DNA of 64,000 nucleotides from Kribbella sp. NBC_01245. GTDB lineage: Bacteria; Actinomycetota; Actinomycetes; Propionibacteriales; Kribbellaceae. The stretch lies in NCBI RefSeq assembly GCF_036226525.1, contig NZ_CP108487.1, forward strand, positions 682,001 to 746,000, written 5' to 3'. Positions 36,001 through 44,338 of the stretch are shown here, in pieces (positions within the stretch are counted from its first letter, which is position 1; each line of letters begins with the position of its first letter). The notes under the pieces were generated by a model. It saw only the letters and a list, made by a program, of their open reading frames with translations. It did no database searches and was not told the DNA's origin. Made by a program: the position numbers and the translations under genes.

Positions 36001-36032
36001 GGGTCACCAGCCGCCGTCGCGGCTGGTGACCC
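36001..36032. terminator. bidirectional hairpin terminator
   Basis: Perfect 14-bp stem GGGTCACCAGCCGC / GCGGCTGGTGACCC with loop CGTC, set between the fusion gene (plus) and ybdD (minus), which converge here. Confidence 0.8.
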
Positions 36033-36043
36033 CTGGCCCGGCT

Positions 36044-36241
36044 TTAGCAGCAGCGTTGTTGGGGGCGTTGGTTCTCGAGGTCCTGGCGGCGTCGTTCGAA
36101 GGCGCGCCGATCCAGGGGCGCCTCGTCGGGATGCTTGCGGCACGCCGTTTCGACGTAGCGGTCGTAGGCGGACTCGCCGCTGACCTCGCGCAGGTACCAG
36201 CGGAGCCCGCGCCAGGCCCGTACGACGACGGAGGCCGTCAC
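36044..36241 (-). CDS. YbdD/YjiX-like small protein, CstA partner
   Basis: A 65-residue protein (YLREVSGESAYDRYVETACR, ACRKHPDEAPLDRRAFERRR) matching the small cytosolic subunit encoded with CstA-type pyruvate/peptide transporters. GTG start at 36241; its first base overlaps the last base of the cstA stop. It ends in a Cys-Cys tail (QQRCC). Too short to carry a catalytic domain; known partners are needed for transport. Confidence 0.85.
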   Translation of the reverse strand: MTASVVVRAWRGLRWYLREVSGESAYDRYVETACRKHPDEAPLDRRAFERRRQDLENQRPQQRCC

Positions 36242-38427
36242 TATCGCTCCTCTGGGCCAGACCCGCCACCGGGCGACGTACCCACAGCAGCCATGGCAGC
36301 CTTCTCCTCCTTGGTGGCGATGAGGCCGGAGGGTGCCACCAGGGTGGAGCGGACGTACGGCGCCTCCGAGTCCGTCACCGTCTCCGGAGATCGCAGGGCG
36401 CGGATGCAGACCCGAGCGGCATCGACGATGACGACCACGACGATGAGCGCGAAGAACGCGGCGAGGATGCCGTCGACCGTGGTGTTGGTGACGATCTTCC
36501 CCATCTCGTCCAGGCTCTTCGCGGGCGGCAGCACCGTGCCGGCGTCGAGTGCATCGGAGAACTTCGCCTGCTGGGCGAAGAAGCCGAGCTTGGGATCGTC
36601 GGAGAAGACCTTCTGGTAGCTCGCGGTCAGTGTGACGGTGGCGTCCCAGAGGAGGGGGATACCGGTCACCCAGGCCCACTTCAGCTTGCCGCGTTTGATA
36701 AGGATCGTGGTCGCGACGGTGAGGGCGATGGCGGCGAGCAACTGGTTGGCGATACCGAACAGCGGGAACAACTGGTTGATGCCGCCGAGCGGGTCGGTGA
36801 CACCGGCGTACAGGAAGTATCCCCAGCCGCCGACCACGATCGCACTGGCGACGATGAGGCCCGGCTTCCAGGACACGTCGCGCATGGGCTTGTAGACGTT
36901 GCCCAGCGTGTCCTGCAGCATGAACCGGCCCACCCGGGTGCCGGCGTCGACCGTGGTGAGGATGAACAGCGCCTCGAACATGATCGCGAAGTGGTACCAG
37001 AAGGCCTGCATCCCGCCGCCGAACGCCGCGGAGAAGATCTGCGACATGCCCACCGCGAGCGTCGGTGCGCCACCGGTTCGGGCCACCAGCGTCTGCTCTT
37101 CGACCGCGGCAGCGGCCGCCGCCAGTTGTTCAGGCGAGATCGTGAAGCCCAGCGCGGCCACTGCTTCCGAGGCGGACTGCAAGGAGGTGCCCAACAGCGC
37201 CGCGGGCGAGTTCATCGCGTAGTACAGGCCGGGGTCGATGATCGACGCGGCGATGATCGCGCTAACCGCGACGAAGCTCTCGGCGAGCATGCCGCCGTAC
37301 CCGATCGTCCGGACCTGCGATTCCTTCTCGATCATCTTCGGAGTGGTGCCCGACGCGACCAGCGCGTGGAACCCGGACAGCGCACCGCAGGCGATGGTGA
37401 TGAAGACGAACGGGAACAGCGAGCCCGCGAAGACCGGACCGTTGCCGTTGAGGGCGAAATCGGTGACCGCCTCGTTCTTCATCATCGGCCGGGCGACCAC
37501 GATGCCAACGGCCAGCAGCGCGATCGTGCCGATCTTCATGAACGTCGACAGGTAGTCACGTGGCGTGAGCAGCATCCAGACCGGCAGCACCGAGGCCACG
37601 AAGCCGTAGATGATCAGGCAGAAGACGAGGGTTTCCTTCGACAACGTGAACGTGTCGCCCAGCGCCGAGCCCTCGATCCAGCCGCCGGCGATCAGCGCGA
37701 GCAGCAGCAGGCCGACACCGATCACGGTCGTCTCCATCACGCGACCGGGCCGGACCACTCTGAGGTAGAAGCCCATGAACAGCGCGATCGGGATCGTCAT
37801 CGCGATCGAGAACGTCGCCCACGGTGACACCGCCATCGCGTTGACCACCACCATCGCGAGCACCGCGAGCAGGATGATCATGATCGCGAACACGCCGATC
37901 AACGCGGCGACCCCACCGACCGGGCCGATCTCCTCACGCGCCATCTGCCCGAGGCTCTTGCCGTCGCGCCGCATCGAGAAGAACAGGATGACCATGTCCT
38001 GGACGGCGCCGGCCAGGATGACGCCGACGATGATCCAGATTGTGCCCGGCAGATACCCCATCTGCGCGGCGAGCACCGGTCCGACCAGTGGTCCGGCGCC
38101 GGCGATCGCGGCGAAGTGGTGACCGAAGAGCACCCGCCGGTCGGTCGGCTCGAAGTCGACACCGTTGTTCTTGCGCTCGGCGGGGGTGGCGCGGGTGTCG
38201 TCCACCTCGAGCACCCGCTTCGCGATGAACTTCGAGTAGAACCGATAGCCGATCGCGTACGAGCCGAGGGCCGCGCCGAGCAGCCAGATCGCCGAGATCT
38301 CCTCGTCCCGCGCCAAGGCGATGACGCCCCAGCAGATCGCGCCGGCGACCGAGATGGCCGTCCAGATGGCGACTTGGCGCGGATCGCGGCTCCGTCGCTG
38401 CGGGGGCTGGGTTGCGGTTGTCGTCAC
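36241..38427 (-). CDS. cstA: carbon starvation protein CstA, pyruvate/peptide transporter
   Basis: A 728-residue membrane protein with about 16-18 helices. Family motifs: RRVLFGHHFAAIAGAGPLVG, PGTIWIIVGVILAGAVQDM, FITIACGALSGFHALVASGT, SQIFSAAFGGGMQAFWYHFA and QLFPLFGIANQLLAAIAL. CstA/BtsT proteins import pyruvate (and in some cases peptides) under carbon limitation. GTG 38425-38427 has GGAGG 7 nt upstream. It is translationally coupled to a DUF3311 gene before it and ybdD after it. Confidence 0.93.
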   Translation of the reverse strand: MTTTATQPPQRRSRDPRQVAIWTAISVAGAICWGVIALARDEEISAIWLLGAALGSYAIGYRFYSKFIAKRVLEVDDTRATPAERKNNGVDFEPTDRRVLFGHHFAAIAGAGPLVGPVLAAQMGYLPGTIWIIVGVILAGAVQDMVILFFSMRRDGKSLGQMAREEIGPVGGVAALIGVFAIMIILLAVLAMVVVNAMAVSPWATFSIAMTIPIALFMGFYLRVVRPGRVMETTVIGVGLLLLALIAGGWIEGSALGDTFTLSKETLVFCLIIYGFVASVLPVWMLLTPRDYLSTFMKIGTIALLAVGIVVARPMMKNEAVTDFALNGNGPVFAGSLFPFVFITIACGALSGFHALVASGTTPKMIEKESQVRTIGYGGMLAESFVAVSAIIAASIIDPGLYYAMNSPAALLGTSLQSASEAVAALGFTISPEQLAAAAAAVEEQTLVARTGGAPTLAVGMSQIFSAAFGGGMQAFWYHFAIMFEALFILTTVDAGTRVGRFMLQDTLGNVYKPMRDVSWKPGLIVASAIVVGGWGYFLYAGVTDPLGGINQLFPLFGIANQLLAAIALTVATTILIKRGKLKWAWVTGIPLLWDATVTLTASYQKVFSDDPKLGFFAQQAKFSDALDAGTVLPPAKSLDEMGKIVTNTTVDGILAAFFALIVVVVIVDAARVCIRALRSPETVTDSEAPYVRSTLVAPSGLIATKEEKAAMAAVGTSPGGGSGPEER

Positions 38428-38675
38428 GTTGATCCTCCAGGGGCAGGTGATCGGAGCAGAAGAGCGGCGCCGGCCATGCAGGCGATGCACAGGCCGACCC
38501 AGGCGAGCTGGTACCAGTAGAAGAACGGCACGCCGAACAGCCGCGGCTCGTCGCGGGCGTACAGCGGGACCCAGACGAGCCCTGCCACCGGAAGCAGGAG
38601 CAGCAAGACACCTGCCCGGCGCCGAGCGCGCCCAGCGCCGGTGCGCGTCAGCGGCATGGTTTCCGGCAAGGCCAT
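38424..38675 (-). CDS. DUF3311-type small membrane protein
   Basis: An 83-residue protein with two membrane helices (RAGVLLLLLPVAGLVWVPLY, YQLAWVGLCIACMAGAALLL) separated by YARDEPRLFGVPFFYWYQ, the pattern of DUF3311. In other bacteria such genes sit directly before a sodium:solute symporter as its small subunit. Here it leads the cstA operon, and the symporter is on the opposite strand. ATG 38673-38675 is preceded by AGGAGG. Confidence 0.8.
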   Translation of the reverse strand: MALPETMPLTRTGAGRARRRAGVLLLLLPVAGLVWVPLYARDEPRLFGVPFFYWYQLAWVGLCIACMAGAALLLRSPAPGGST

Positions 38676-38766
38676 CCACCTCCTCTGCCGCGGATCGATC
38701 GGGAAAAATGAGCCGTTCCACAAGATGAGTTGCCGATGGCCTCGTTTCGGTTGACACCGGAATCCG

Positions 38767-38780
38767 GATCACTTGTGATC
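38767..38780. promoter_or_regulatory. palindrome in the divergent cstA / symporter promoter region
   Basis: GATCAC-TT-GTGATC, a perfect dyad 16 bp after a TTGACA at 38751-38756, in the 216-bp region between the two operons. A candidate operator for a shared carbon-source regulator; the binding protein is unknown. Confidence 0.4.
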
Positions 38781-38891
38781 TCTTCGTAAACCGTCGGACC
38801 TATTGACGCAACTTATGGGGGAGTGTGACTCTGCGTCTGATTCCAGGAGCCGGGTCACGGGGAAAGTCCCAGTGTCGACTGTCAGGGTGGT

Positions 38892-40433
38892 GTGGATGTG
38901 GACGTCACCCTGTTCGGCTTCGTGGCGGTCCTGGGCAGCGCCTCAGTGCTCGCGTTCGCGGCAGGCCGCTCGCGGAGCGCTGGTGTCCCGCCGCTCGAGG
39001 CGTGGGCGCTGGCCGACCGGCGGTACGGCGCGGTGGCGGTCTGGCTGTTGCTGGGCGGCACGATCTATACGGCGTACACCTTCGCGGCGGTGCCCGGACT
39101 GGTCTACGGGGCCGGCGCGATCGGCTTCTTCGCCCTGCCGTACACCATCGTCGTCTACCCGCTCGCGTTCTGGATGTTGCCCAAGCTGTGGTCGATCTCG
39201 GCCGAACACGGGTTCCTGACCGTCGCCGACTACGCGCGTGGACGCTGGGGCTCGCATCAGCTCGCGCTCGCGATCGCCCTGACCGGGCTGCTGGCGACGA
39301 TGCCGTACGTCGCGCTGCAGCTGCTCGGGATCCGTGCGGTGCTGGAGGTCGGCGGCGTCTATCCGGACGGGGTCGCCGGCGACGCCCTGCTTGCCCTGGT
39401 GTTCGGGGTACTGGCCGTGGCTACTTACCGCAGTGGGCTGCGTGCACCCGCGCTCATCGCCGTCGTCAAGGGCGTCGTCGTGGTCTCGGTCGCCATCGGT
39501 TTGAGCGTTGCCGCACTGGATCGGCTGGGAGGTCCCGGTGGCGTTTTCGAGGTGAGCCGGCTGGACTCCACGGTGGGCTTCTCAGCGTCGCTGGACCCCT
39601 CGTTGCACGCGGCCTACGCGACGCTGGCGCTCGGGTCGGCGATGGCGTTGCTCTGCTATCCGCATGTGCTCACTGCCGCGTTCAGCGCGAACTCGGCGGC
39701 AGCGTTGCGTCGTGCCGTGGTCGCCATGCCGCTTTGGACCGCGATCCTGGCGGTGTTCGGGCTGCTCGGGCTGGCCGCGCGCAGTGCCGGTATCGAGGCA
39801 CCGCTGGGCAATGCCGAGGCAGCGCTGCCGATGTTCGTCGCCGACCTGCTGCCGGCGTTGCTCACCGGACTCGTCTTCGGCGCTCTCGCCGTCGGGGCGC
39901 TCGTGCCGGCGGCGGTGATGTCGGTCGCCGCGGGGACCCTTTTCACCCGGAACATCTACAGCGAGTACCTCCACCCCGAGGCCACACCGCGCACCCAGAC
40001 CCGAGTCGCCCGGGTGACGTCGCTGGTGGTGAAGGTCGGCGCACTGGTGTTCGTGTTCGGGCTCCGCGGGCAGGACGCCATCAACCTGCAGCTGCTGGGC
40101 GGGGTCTGGATCCTGCAGACCTTCCCGGCCATCGCCCTGGGCCTGTGCACCCGCTGGCTGCACCGCGGCGGGGTGCTGGCCGGTTGGGCCACGGGGATGA
40201 TCGTCGGCACCTACCTGGTCGCCGAGGGCGGGTTCTCCGCCGTGGTCGACGTGGGCGACGGAACTCAGATGTACGCCGCAGTGGTCGCCCTGATCGCCAA
40301 CCTGGCGGTCGCGGTGGCGCTCACTCCGCTGCTGGACCGGCTCAGGATCTCCCGAGGTGTGGATGCCACCGCCTCGCGTGGATCTCGTGCGACGACCCGT
40401 CCCGATCCGGGTCGGCAAGGGAGGACGGCATGA
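38892..40433 (+). CDS. sodium:solute symporter (SSS family)
   Basis: A 513-residue transporter with about 13 helices (starting VDVTLFGFVAVLGSASVLAF). SSS-type features include TIYTAYTFAAVPGLVYG in helix 2, FLTVADYARGRWG and ALGSAMALLCYPHVLTAAFS. It belongs to the branch that usually imports monocarboxylates or proline-like solutes with sodium. GTG start at 38892; a GTG two codons later is possible. The stop overlaps the start of a sigma factor gene (ATGA). Confidence 0.88.
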   Translation: MDVDVTLFGFVAVLGSASVLAFAAGRSRSAGVPPLEAWALADRRYGAVAVWLLLGGTIYTAYTFAAVPGLVYGAGAIGFFALPYTIVVYPLAFWMLPKLWSISAEHGFLTVADYARGRWGSHQLALAIALTGLLATMPYVALQLLGIRAVLEVGGVYPDGVAGDALLALVFGVLAVATYRSGLRAPALIAVVKGVVVVSVAIGLSVAALDRLGGPGGVFEVSRLDSTVGFSASLDPSLHAAYATLALGSAMALLCYPHVLTAAFSANSAAALRRAVVAMPLWTAILAVFGLLGLAARSAGIEAPLGNAEAALPMFVADLLPALLTGLVFGALAVGALVPAAVMSVAAGTLFTRNIYSEYLHPEATPRTQTRVARVTSLVVKVGALVFVFGLRGQDAINLQLLGGVWILQTFPAIALGLCTRWLHRGGVLAGWATGMIVGTYLVAEGGFSAVVDVGDGTQMYAAVVALIANLAVAVALTPLLDRLRISRGVDATASRGSRATTRPDPGRQGRTA

Positions 40434-41047
40434 CCGACATCGGGCAGTGGACCGCACGGATCGGCGGCCCCGCCGTGGCCATGCCCCGGGTCGGCAGCGA
40501 GGCGGCGGACAATCCGGTCCGCGACCTGGCACCGACCCTCGATCTGCGGGAAGCCGAACGTGAAGCCGCAATCGCCCGCGTCTTCGATCAGTCTCATCCG
40601 CAGATGGTCCGGCTCGCCGTACTGCTCGGGGCCGGGCCGGACGCCGAGGACGTCGTGGCTGAGGCGTTCTGCCAGCTCTACCGGCGATGGCCCAAGCTGC
40701 GCTCACCCGACGCGGCGCTGGGCTACGTTCGAGGCGCAGTCGTGAACCTGGTGCGGATGCGGTGGCGGCACCTGCAGGTGGTCCGGCGGCACCACGACCG
40801 CGTGGTGCGGCCGAGCGACGACGTGTCGGCGGAGAACGTGGCCCTGGCGCGGGAGGACCAGCGAGCTGTGGTCGCCGCGCTGGAGGAATTGCCCCCGCGT
40901 CAGCGCGAGGCCATCGTGCTGCGTTACTGGATGGACCTCAAGGAGGCTGAGATCGCCGCTGCGATGGGAATATCGTGCGGGGCCGTGAAGTCGCATACGG
41001 CGCGTGCGATGTCCGCGCTCACCCGGGCGATGGGAGAGATCAGATGA
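40430..41047 (+). CDS. ECF-type RNA polymerase sigma factor
   Basis: A 205-residue sigma factor. Region 2 is FDQSHPQMVRLAVLLGAGPD with AEDVVAEAFCQLYRRWPKL. Region 4 is LEELPPRQREAIVLRYWMDL with KEAEIAAAMGISCGAVKSHT. A 50-residue Pro/Ala-rich leader precedes region 2. The gene is translationally coupled to the symporter before it and to a small membrane protein after it, an unusual partner set for an ECF sigma factor. Confidence 0.92.
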   Translation: MTDIGQWTARIGGPAVAMPRVGSEAADNPVRDLAPTLDLREAEREAAIARVFDQSHPQMVRLAVLLGAGPDAEDVVAEAFCQLYRRWPKLRSPDAALGYVRGAVVNLVRMRWRHLQVVRRHHDRVVRPSDDVSAENVALAREDQRAVVAALEELPPRQREAIVLRYWMDLKEAEIAAAMGISCGAVKSHTARAMSALTRAMGEIR

Positions 41048-41334
41048 CAGAGTCCCCGCGCTCCGACGAGTTGCTGCGAGATGTCCTGGAATCGCTGGCG
41101 GCACAGGTCACGGTGTCCCCGGATGCCTATCACGAGGTCCGTGCCGAATGGGTGCGCCGGCAGCGCCGCCGCAAGCGGCTCGGCGTACTGATCGCGATCG
41201 TGGTCATCGCCCTCGCCGATCTGATCGGGCTGTGGGCACTGAACCGTGCGGACACCGGTGACTCGGTGATTTTCGACGACCGCGCTCCGGCCCAGCGCCA
41301 AGAGCAGCCTGTGCCTCGACTCGGACAGCCCTGA
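41044..41334 (+). CDS. small single-pass membrane protein, candidate anti-sigma factor
   Basis: A 96-residue protein: cytoplasmic part of about 45 residues (DELLRDVLESLAAQVTVSPD, EVRAEWVRRQRRRKR), one helix (LGVLIAIVVIALADLIGLWA) and a short outer tail. Its coupling to the sigma factor (ATGA) and topology fit an anti-sigma factor, but it has no zinc-finger motif and no recognised sigma-binding domain. Confidence 0.65.
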   Translation: MTESPRSDELLRDVLESLAAQVTVSPDAYHEVRAEWVRRQRRRKRLGVLIAIVVIALADLIGLWALNRADTGDSVIFDDRAPAQRQEQPVPRLGQP

Positions 41335-41354
41335 GCGGCGGCTGGCGGTGGGAG

Positions 41355-41368
41355 TTAGACGAGGCTAA
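41355..41368. promoter_or_regulatory. DtxR-like box
   Basis: TTAG-ACGAGG-CTAA lies 10 bp before the GTG of the DtxR gene and resembles iron/manganese boxes bound by DtxR/MntR proteins. Its place suggests autoregulation of the dtxR-oxidase-ZIP operon. Confidence 0.5.
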
Positions 41369-41377
41369 TGTTCAGGT

Positions 41378-42073
41378 GTGAGTAGTCAAATTCGTCGGGC
41401 CGAGCAGTGTTGCGAGATCGCCCATACCGAGGCGGTCGAGGACTATCTGCGGACGATCTTCAAGCTGGCCGGCCGGAGTCTGCCGGTGACGACGTCGGCG
41501 CTGGCCGAGCAGCTGGGCGTGGCACCGCCAACGGTGTCGGCGATGTTGAAGCGGCTGGAGGCGGGCGCGCTGGTCGACCGTTCGGCCGCGCACGAGATCA
41601 GGCTGACGGCACATGGTGAGCGGCACGCCGAGGGAGTGACTCGCCGGCACCGTTTGGTGGAGACGTTCCTGGTGCAGGTGCTCGGGCTGACCTGGGATGA
41701 GGTCCATGCCGAGGCCGATGCGCTGGAGCACGCGATCAGCGAGCGGCTCGAGGACCGGATCGACAGTGTGCTTGGGTATCCGACCCATGATCCGCACGGT
41801 GATCCCATCCCGCCGCGGACCGGCCGGCACGTCGAGTCGTGGGCCGCGCCGCTGGGTAGCGCGGCCGAGGGCAGTCGCTTTCGGGTGCAGCGGGTTGCCG
41901 ATGACGACAGCGACGCGCTGCGTTATCTCGCCGAGCGCGGTATCCGGCCAGGGGCGGTGGTCGAGGTGGTGAGCCGCGAGCCTTTCGGTGGACCGATGTG
42001 GGTGAAGGTCGGCCGGCAGCGTCATGCGCTCGGGCCGGTGCTCGCCGACGTCGTGCACGGGGAGATCGCCTGA
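41378..42073 (+). CDS. DtxR/MntR family metal-dependent regulator
   Basis: A 231-residue regulator. Winged helix at about 15-75 (HTEAVEDYLRTIFKLAG, SALAEQLGVAPPTVSAMLKR), the metal-binding/dimer domain with GVTRRHRLVETFLVQVLGL, EVHAEADALEHAISERLEDR and HDPHGDPIPPR, and a C-terminal SH3-like FeoA domain (GIRPGAVVEVVSREPFGG). It is first in an operon with a multicopper oxidase and a ZIP transporter (TGATG overlap). A role in Mn, Fe or Zn control follows from this context. Confidence 0.92.
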   Translation: MSSQIRRAEQCCEIAHTEAVEDYLRTIFKLAGRSLPVTTSALAEQLGVAPPTVSAMLKRLEAGALVDRSAAHEIRLTAHGERHAEGVTRRHRLVETFLVQVLGLTWDEVHAEADALEHAISERLEDRIDSVLGYPTHDPHGDPIPPRTGRHVESWAAPLGSAAEGSRFRVQRVADDDSDALRYLAERGIRPGAVVEVVSREPFGGPMWVKVGRQRHALGPVLADVVHGEIA

Positions 42074-43125
42074 TGTCCGGGGCGTCTCGTCGAGGATTCA
42101 TTCTCGGTGGTGCGGGCGTGGCGCTGGGCGCGCTACCCGGGAGCGCGCGGGCGGCGGATGGCGACCCGAGCCCCTCCGCGCACGCCGGTCACGGCGACCC
42201 GAGCCCACACGCCGGCCACGGCGTACACGGTGGTGGAATCAACGGGCCGATGTTCCGCGGTGGCGCGGTCGATCACGCGACCAATGGGTTCAACCCGAGT
42301 GACGTTCTCCGCGACTTCGACTATGGCAAGGTGTCGAAGCTGCCCAATGGCCGGACGCTGCGTGAGTGGGAGATCTTTGCCGCAGACAAGGAGATCGAGG
42401 TCGCGCCGGGCGTGCGATTCCCGGCCTGGACGTTCAACGGACGGGTGCCAGGCCCGACGCTGCGCTGCACGGCCGGCGACCGGTTGCGGGTGCGGTTCGT
42501 GAACGCGTCCGAACATCCGCACACGATGCACTTCCACGGCATCCACCCGGCCGAGATGGACGGCGTCCCCGGTATCGGCCGTGGCGTGATCGAGCCCGGC
42601 GGCGATTTCGTTTACGAGTTCGACGCCGAGCCGTTCGGGCTGCACCTGTATCACTGCCATGTCGGGCCATTGGCCGAGCACATCGCCCGCGGGATGTACG
42701 GCACCTTCATCATCGATCCACCAAAGCCGCGGCCCAAGGCCGACGAGCTGGTGATGATGATGCACGGCTACAACACCACGTTCGATGCCCAGGGCAACCA
42801 GCTCTACGCGGTCAACGGCATCCCGTTCCACTACATGCACGAACCGGTGCGGGTGAAGCGCGGCGAGTTGGTGCGCATCTACCTGGTCAACATCCTGGAG
42901 TACGACCCGATCAACAGCTTCCACCTGCACGGGAACTTCTTCGACTACTTCCCGACCGGCACCCGGCTGGAGCCCTCCGAATACACCGACACGGTCGTCC
43001 AGGCCCAAGGTCAGCGGGGGATCTGCGAGCTGCGATTCCCGCATGTCGGCAAGTTCATGTTCCATGCGCACAAGAGCGAGTTCGCCGACCTTGGCTGGAT
43101 GGGCTTCTTCGAGGTGACCGAGTGA
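42073..43125 (+). CDS. two-domain multicopper oxidase
   Basis: A 350-residue exported cupredoxin enzyme. A Tat-type leader (SRRGFILGGAGVALGALPGS) is followed by a His-rich linker (AHAGHGDPSPHAGHGVHGGG). Domain 1 holds HTMHFHGIHPAEMDG and LYHCHVGPLAEHIARGM, with type 1 and type 2/3 copper ligands. Domain 2 holds NSFHLHGNFFDYFPTG and FMFHAHKSEFADLG. The layout is that of two-domain laccase/nitrite-reductase-like oxidases, with the type 1 site in domain 1. It is encoded between a DtxR regulator and a ZIP transporter with overlapping starts, so oxidation of a metal ion before uptake or storage is likely but not proven. Confidence 0.88.
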   Translation: MSGASRRGFILGGAGVALGALPGSARAADGDPSPSAHAGHGDPSPHAGHGVHGGGINGPMFRGGAVDHATNGFNPSDVLRDFDYGKVSKLPNGRTLREWEIFAADKEIEVAPGVRFPAWTFNGRVPGPTLRCTAGDRLRVRFVNASEHPHTMHFHGIHPAEMDGVPGIGRGVIEPGGDFVYEFDAEPFGLHLYHCHVGPLAEHIARGMYGTFIIDPPKPRPKADELVMMMHGYNTTFDAQGNQLYAVNGIPFHYMHEPVRVKRGELVRIYLVNILEYDPINSFHLHGNFFDYFPTGTRLEPSEYTDTVVQAQGQRGICELRFPHVGKFMFHAHKSEFADLGWMGFFEVTE

Positions 43126-44333
43126 GCACCCCGCGGCTCCGAGGCAAACCTCCGGTGTGGGTCTTCGTGGCCGCCACCATCGCGGCCGTCGCCGTCGCCC
43201 TGACCGCGCTCGCCGTGCTCGGCAGTCGCAGCCTTCCGGCGCGGACGGGCCCGCCGGTCGAACAGCTCGCGGTCGAGCGAACCGTGCTGACGCCAAGCGT
43301 CATCGAACTCACCGTACGCAACACCGGCCCCGATCCGGTCCAGATCGCCCAGATCTCCGTCAATGACGCGTACGTCGCCTTCACCGGATCCACCGAACCG
43401 CTCAACCGGCTAGGCAAGGACGTCCTGCGTCTGGACTATCCCTGGCAAGAGGGACAGCCGTACGCCGTATCGATCCTGACGTCATCCGGCGCCGTCATCG
43501 AACACGAGATCGCGGCCGCGGTGGAGACCCCCGCGACTGGTGGAAATCTACTCGGGTTGATGGTGTTGCTCGGGACGTATGTCGGCGTCATCCCGGTCGC
43601 TCTCGGCATGGTCTTCCTGCCCGTGCTGCGTCGAGCCGCTCGCTCGGTGGTGCGGGTGCTGCTGGCGTTGACCGTCGGCCTATTGGCCTTCCTCGCCGGC
43701 GATGCGGCGCTCGAAGGGCTCGAACTGGCCGAGAGGTCTGGCGGAGCCTTCGGCGGTCCGCTGTTGGTCTTCCTCGGTGCCGGGATGGCGTTCCTGGCCC
43801 TCACCGCGGTCGATCGTTTCCTGACGAACCGGTCGCGCGAGCAAGCCGACAGCCCAGCCAGCTTGGATAGCGCAGACGGCACGAATGGCCGGCGGTTGGC
43901 GTTCATGATCGCCATCGGGATCGGCTTGCACAATCTCGGTGAAGGGCTTGCCATCGGTTCGGCGTACGCCGTTGGTGAACTTGCCCTCGGTACGGCGCTG
44001 GTGGTCGGGTTCGCCCTGCACAACACCACCGAGGGCCTCGCCGTGGTCGCGCCGCTGACCCGCCAACGGCCTTCGCTACTCCGCCTTCTCGCCCTTGGCC
44101 TGCTGGCGGGCGCTCCCGCGATCGTCGGCGCGGTGATCGGCGCGGCAGTCGACAACGCGGCCCTGGCCTCCCTGCTCCTCGGCGTCGGCGTAGGCGCCAT
44201 CGTGCAAGTCATCATCCAAATCGCCCCCGCCCTCCGAAACCAGACCGGCCGCTACCTAGACCCCGCCACCACCGGAGGCGTGGCAGCCGGCCTCCTGATC
44301 ATGTACGCCACCGGCCTCCTCGTCGCCGCCTGA
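43122..44333 (+). CDS. ZIP family metal transporter with extracytoplasmic N-terminal domain
   Basis: A 403-residue transporter. An N-terminal helix (VFVAATIAAVAVALTALAVL) and a beta-rich domain of about 100 residues (VIELTVRNTGPDPVQIAQIS) precede the ZIP core. The core has the two metal-binding helices HNLGEGLAIGSAYAVG and HNTTEGLAVVAPL, both with intact HNxxEG. The GTG start overlaps the oxidase stop (GTGA). The outer N-terminal domain is longer than in most bacterial ZIPs and may contact the oxidase. Confidence 0.9.
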   Translation: MSTPRLRGKPPVWVFVAATIAAVAVALTALAVLGSRSLPARTGPPVEQLAVERTVLTPSVIELTVRNTGPDPVQIAQISVNDAYVAFTGSTEPLNRLGKDVLRLDYPWQEGQPYAVSILTSSGAVIEHEIAAAVETPATGGNLLGLMVLLGTYVGVIPVALGMVFLPVLRRAARSVVRVLLALTVGLLAFLAGDAALEGLELAERSGGAFGGPLLVFLGAGMAFLALTAVDRFLTNRSREQADSPASLDSADGTNGRRLAFMIAIGIGLHNLGEGLAIGSAYAVGELALGTALVVGFALHNTTEGLAVVAPLTRQRPSLLRLLALGLLAGAPAIVGAVIGAAVDNAALASLLLGVGVGAIVQVIIQIAPALRNQTGRYLDPATTGGVAAGLLIMYATGLLVAA

Positions 44334-44338
44334 GTCGA

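Noticed and set aside
38825-40429. Long plus-strand frame covering the symporter in another phase
   Set aside because: Arg/Gly-rich shadow. Only its last part, from the ATG at 40430, is real (the sigma factor).
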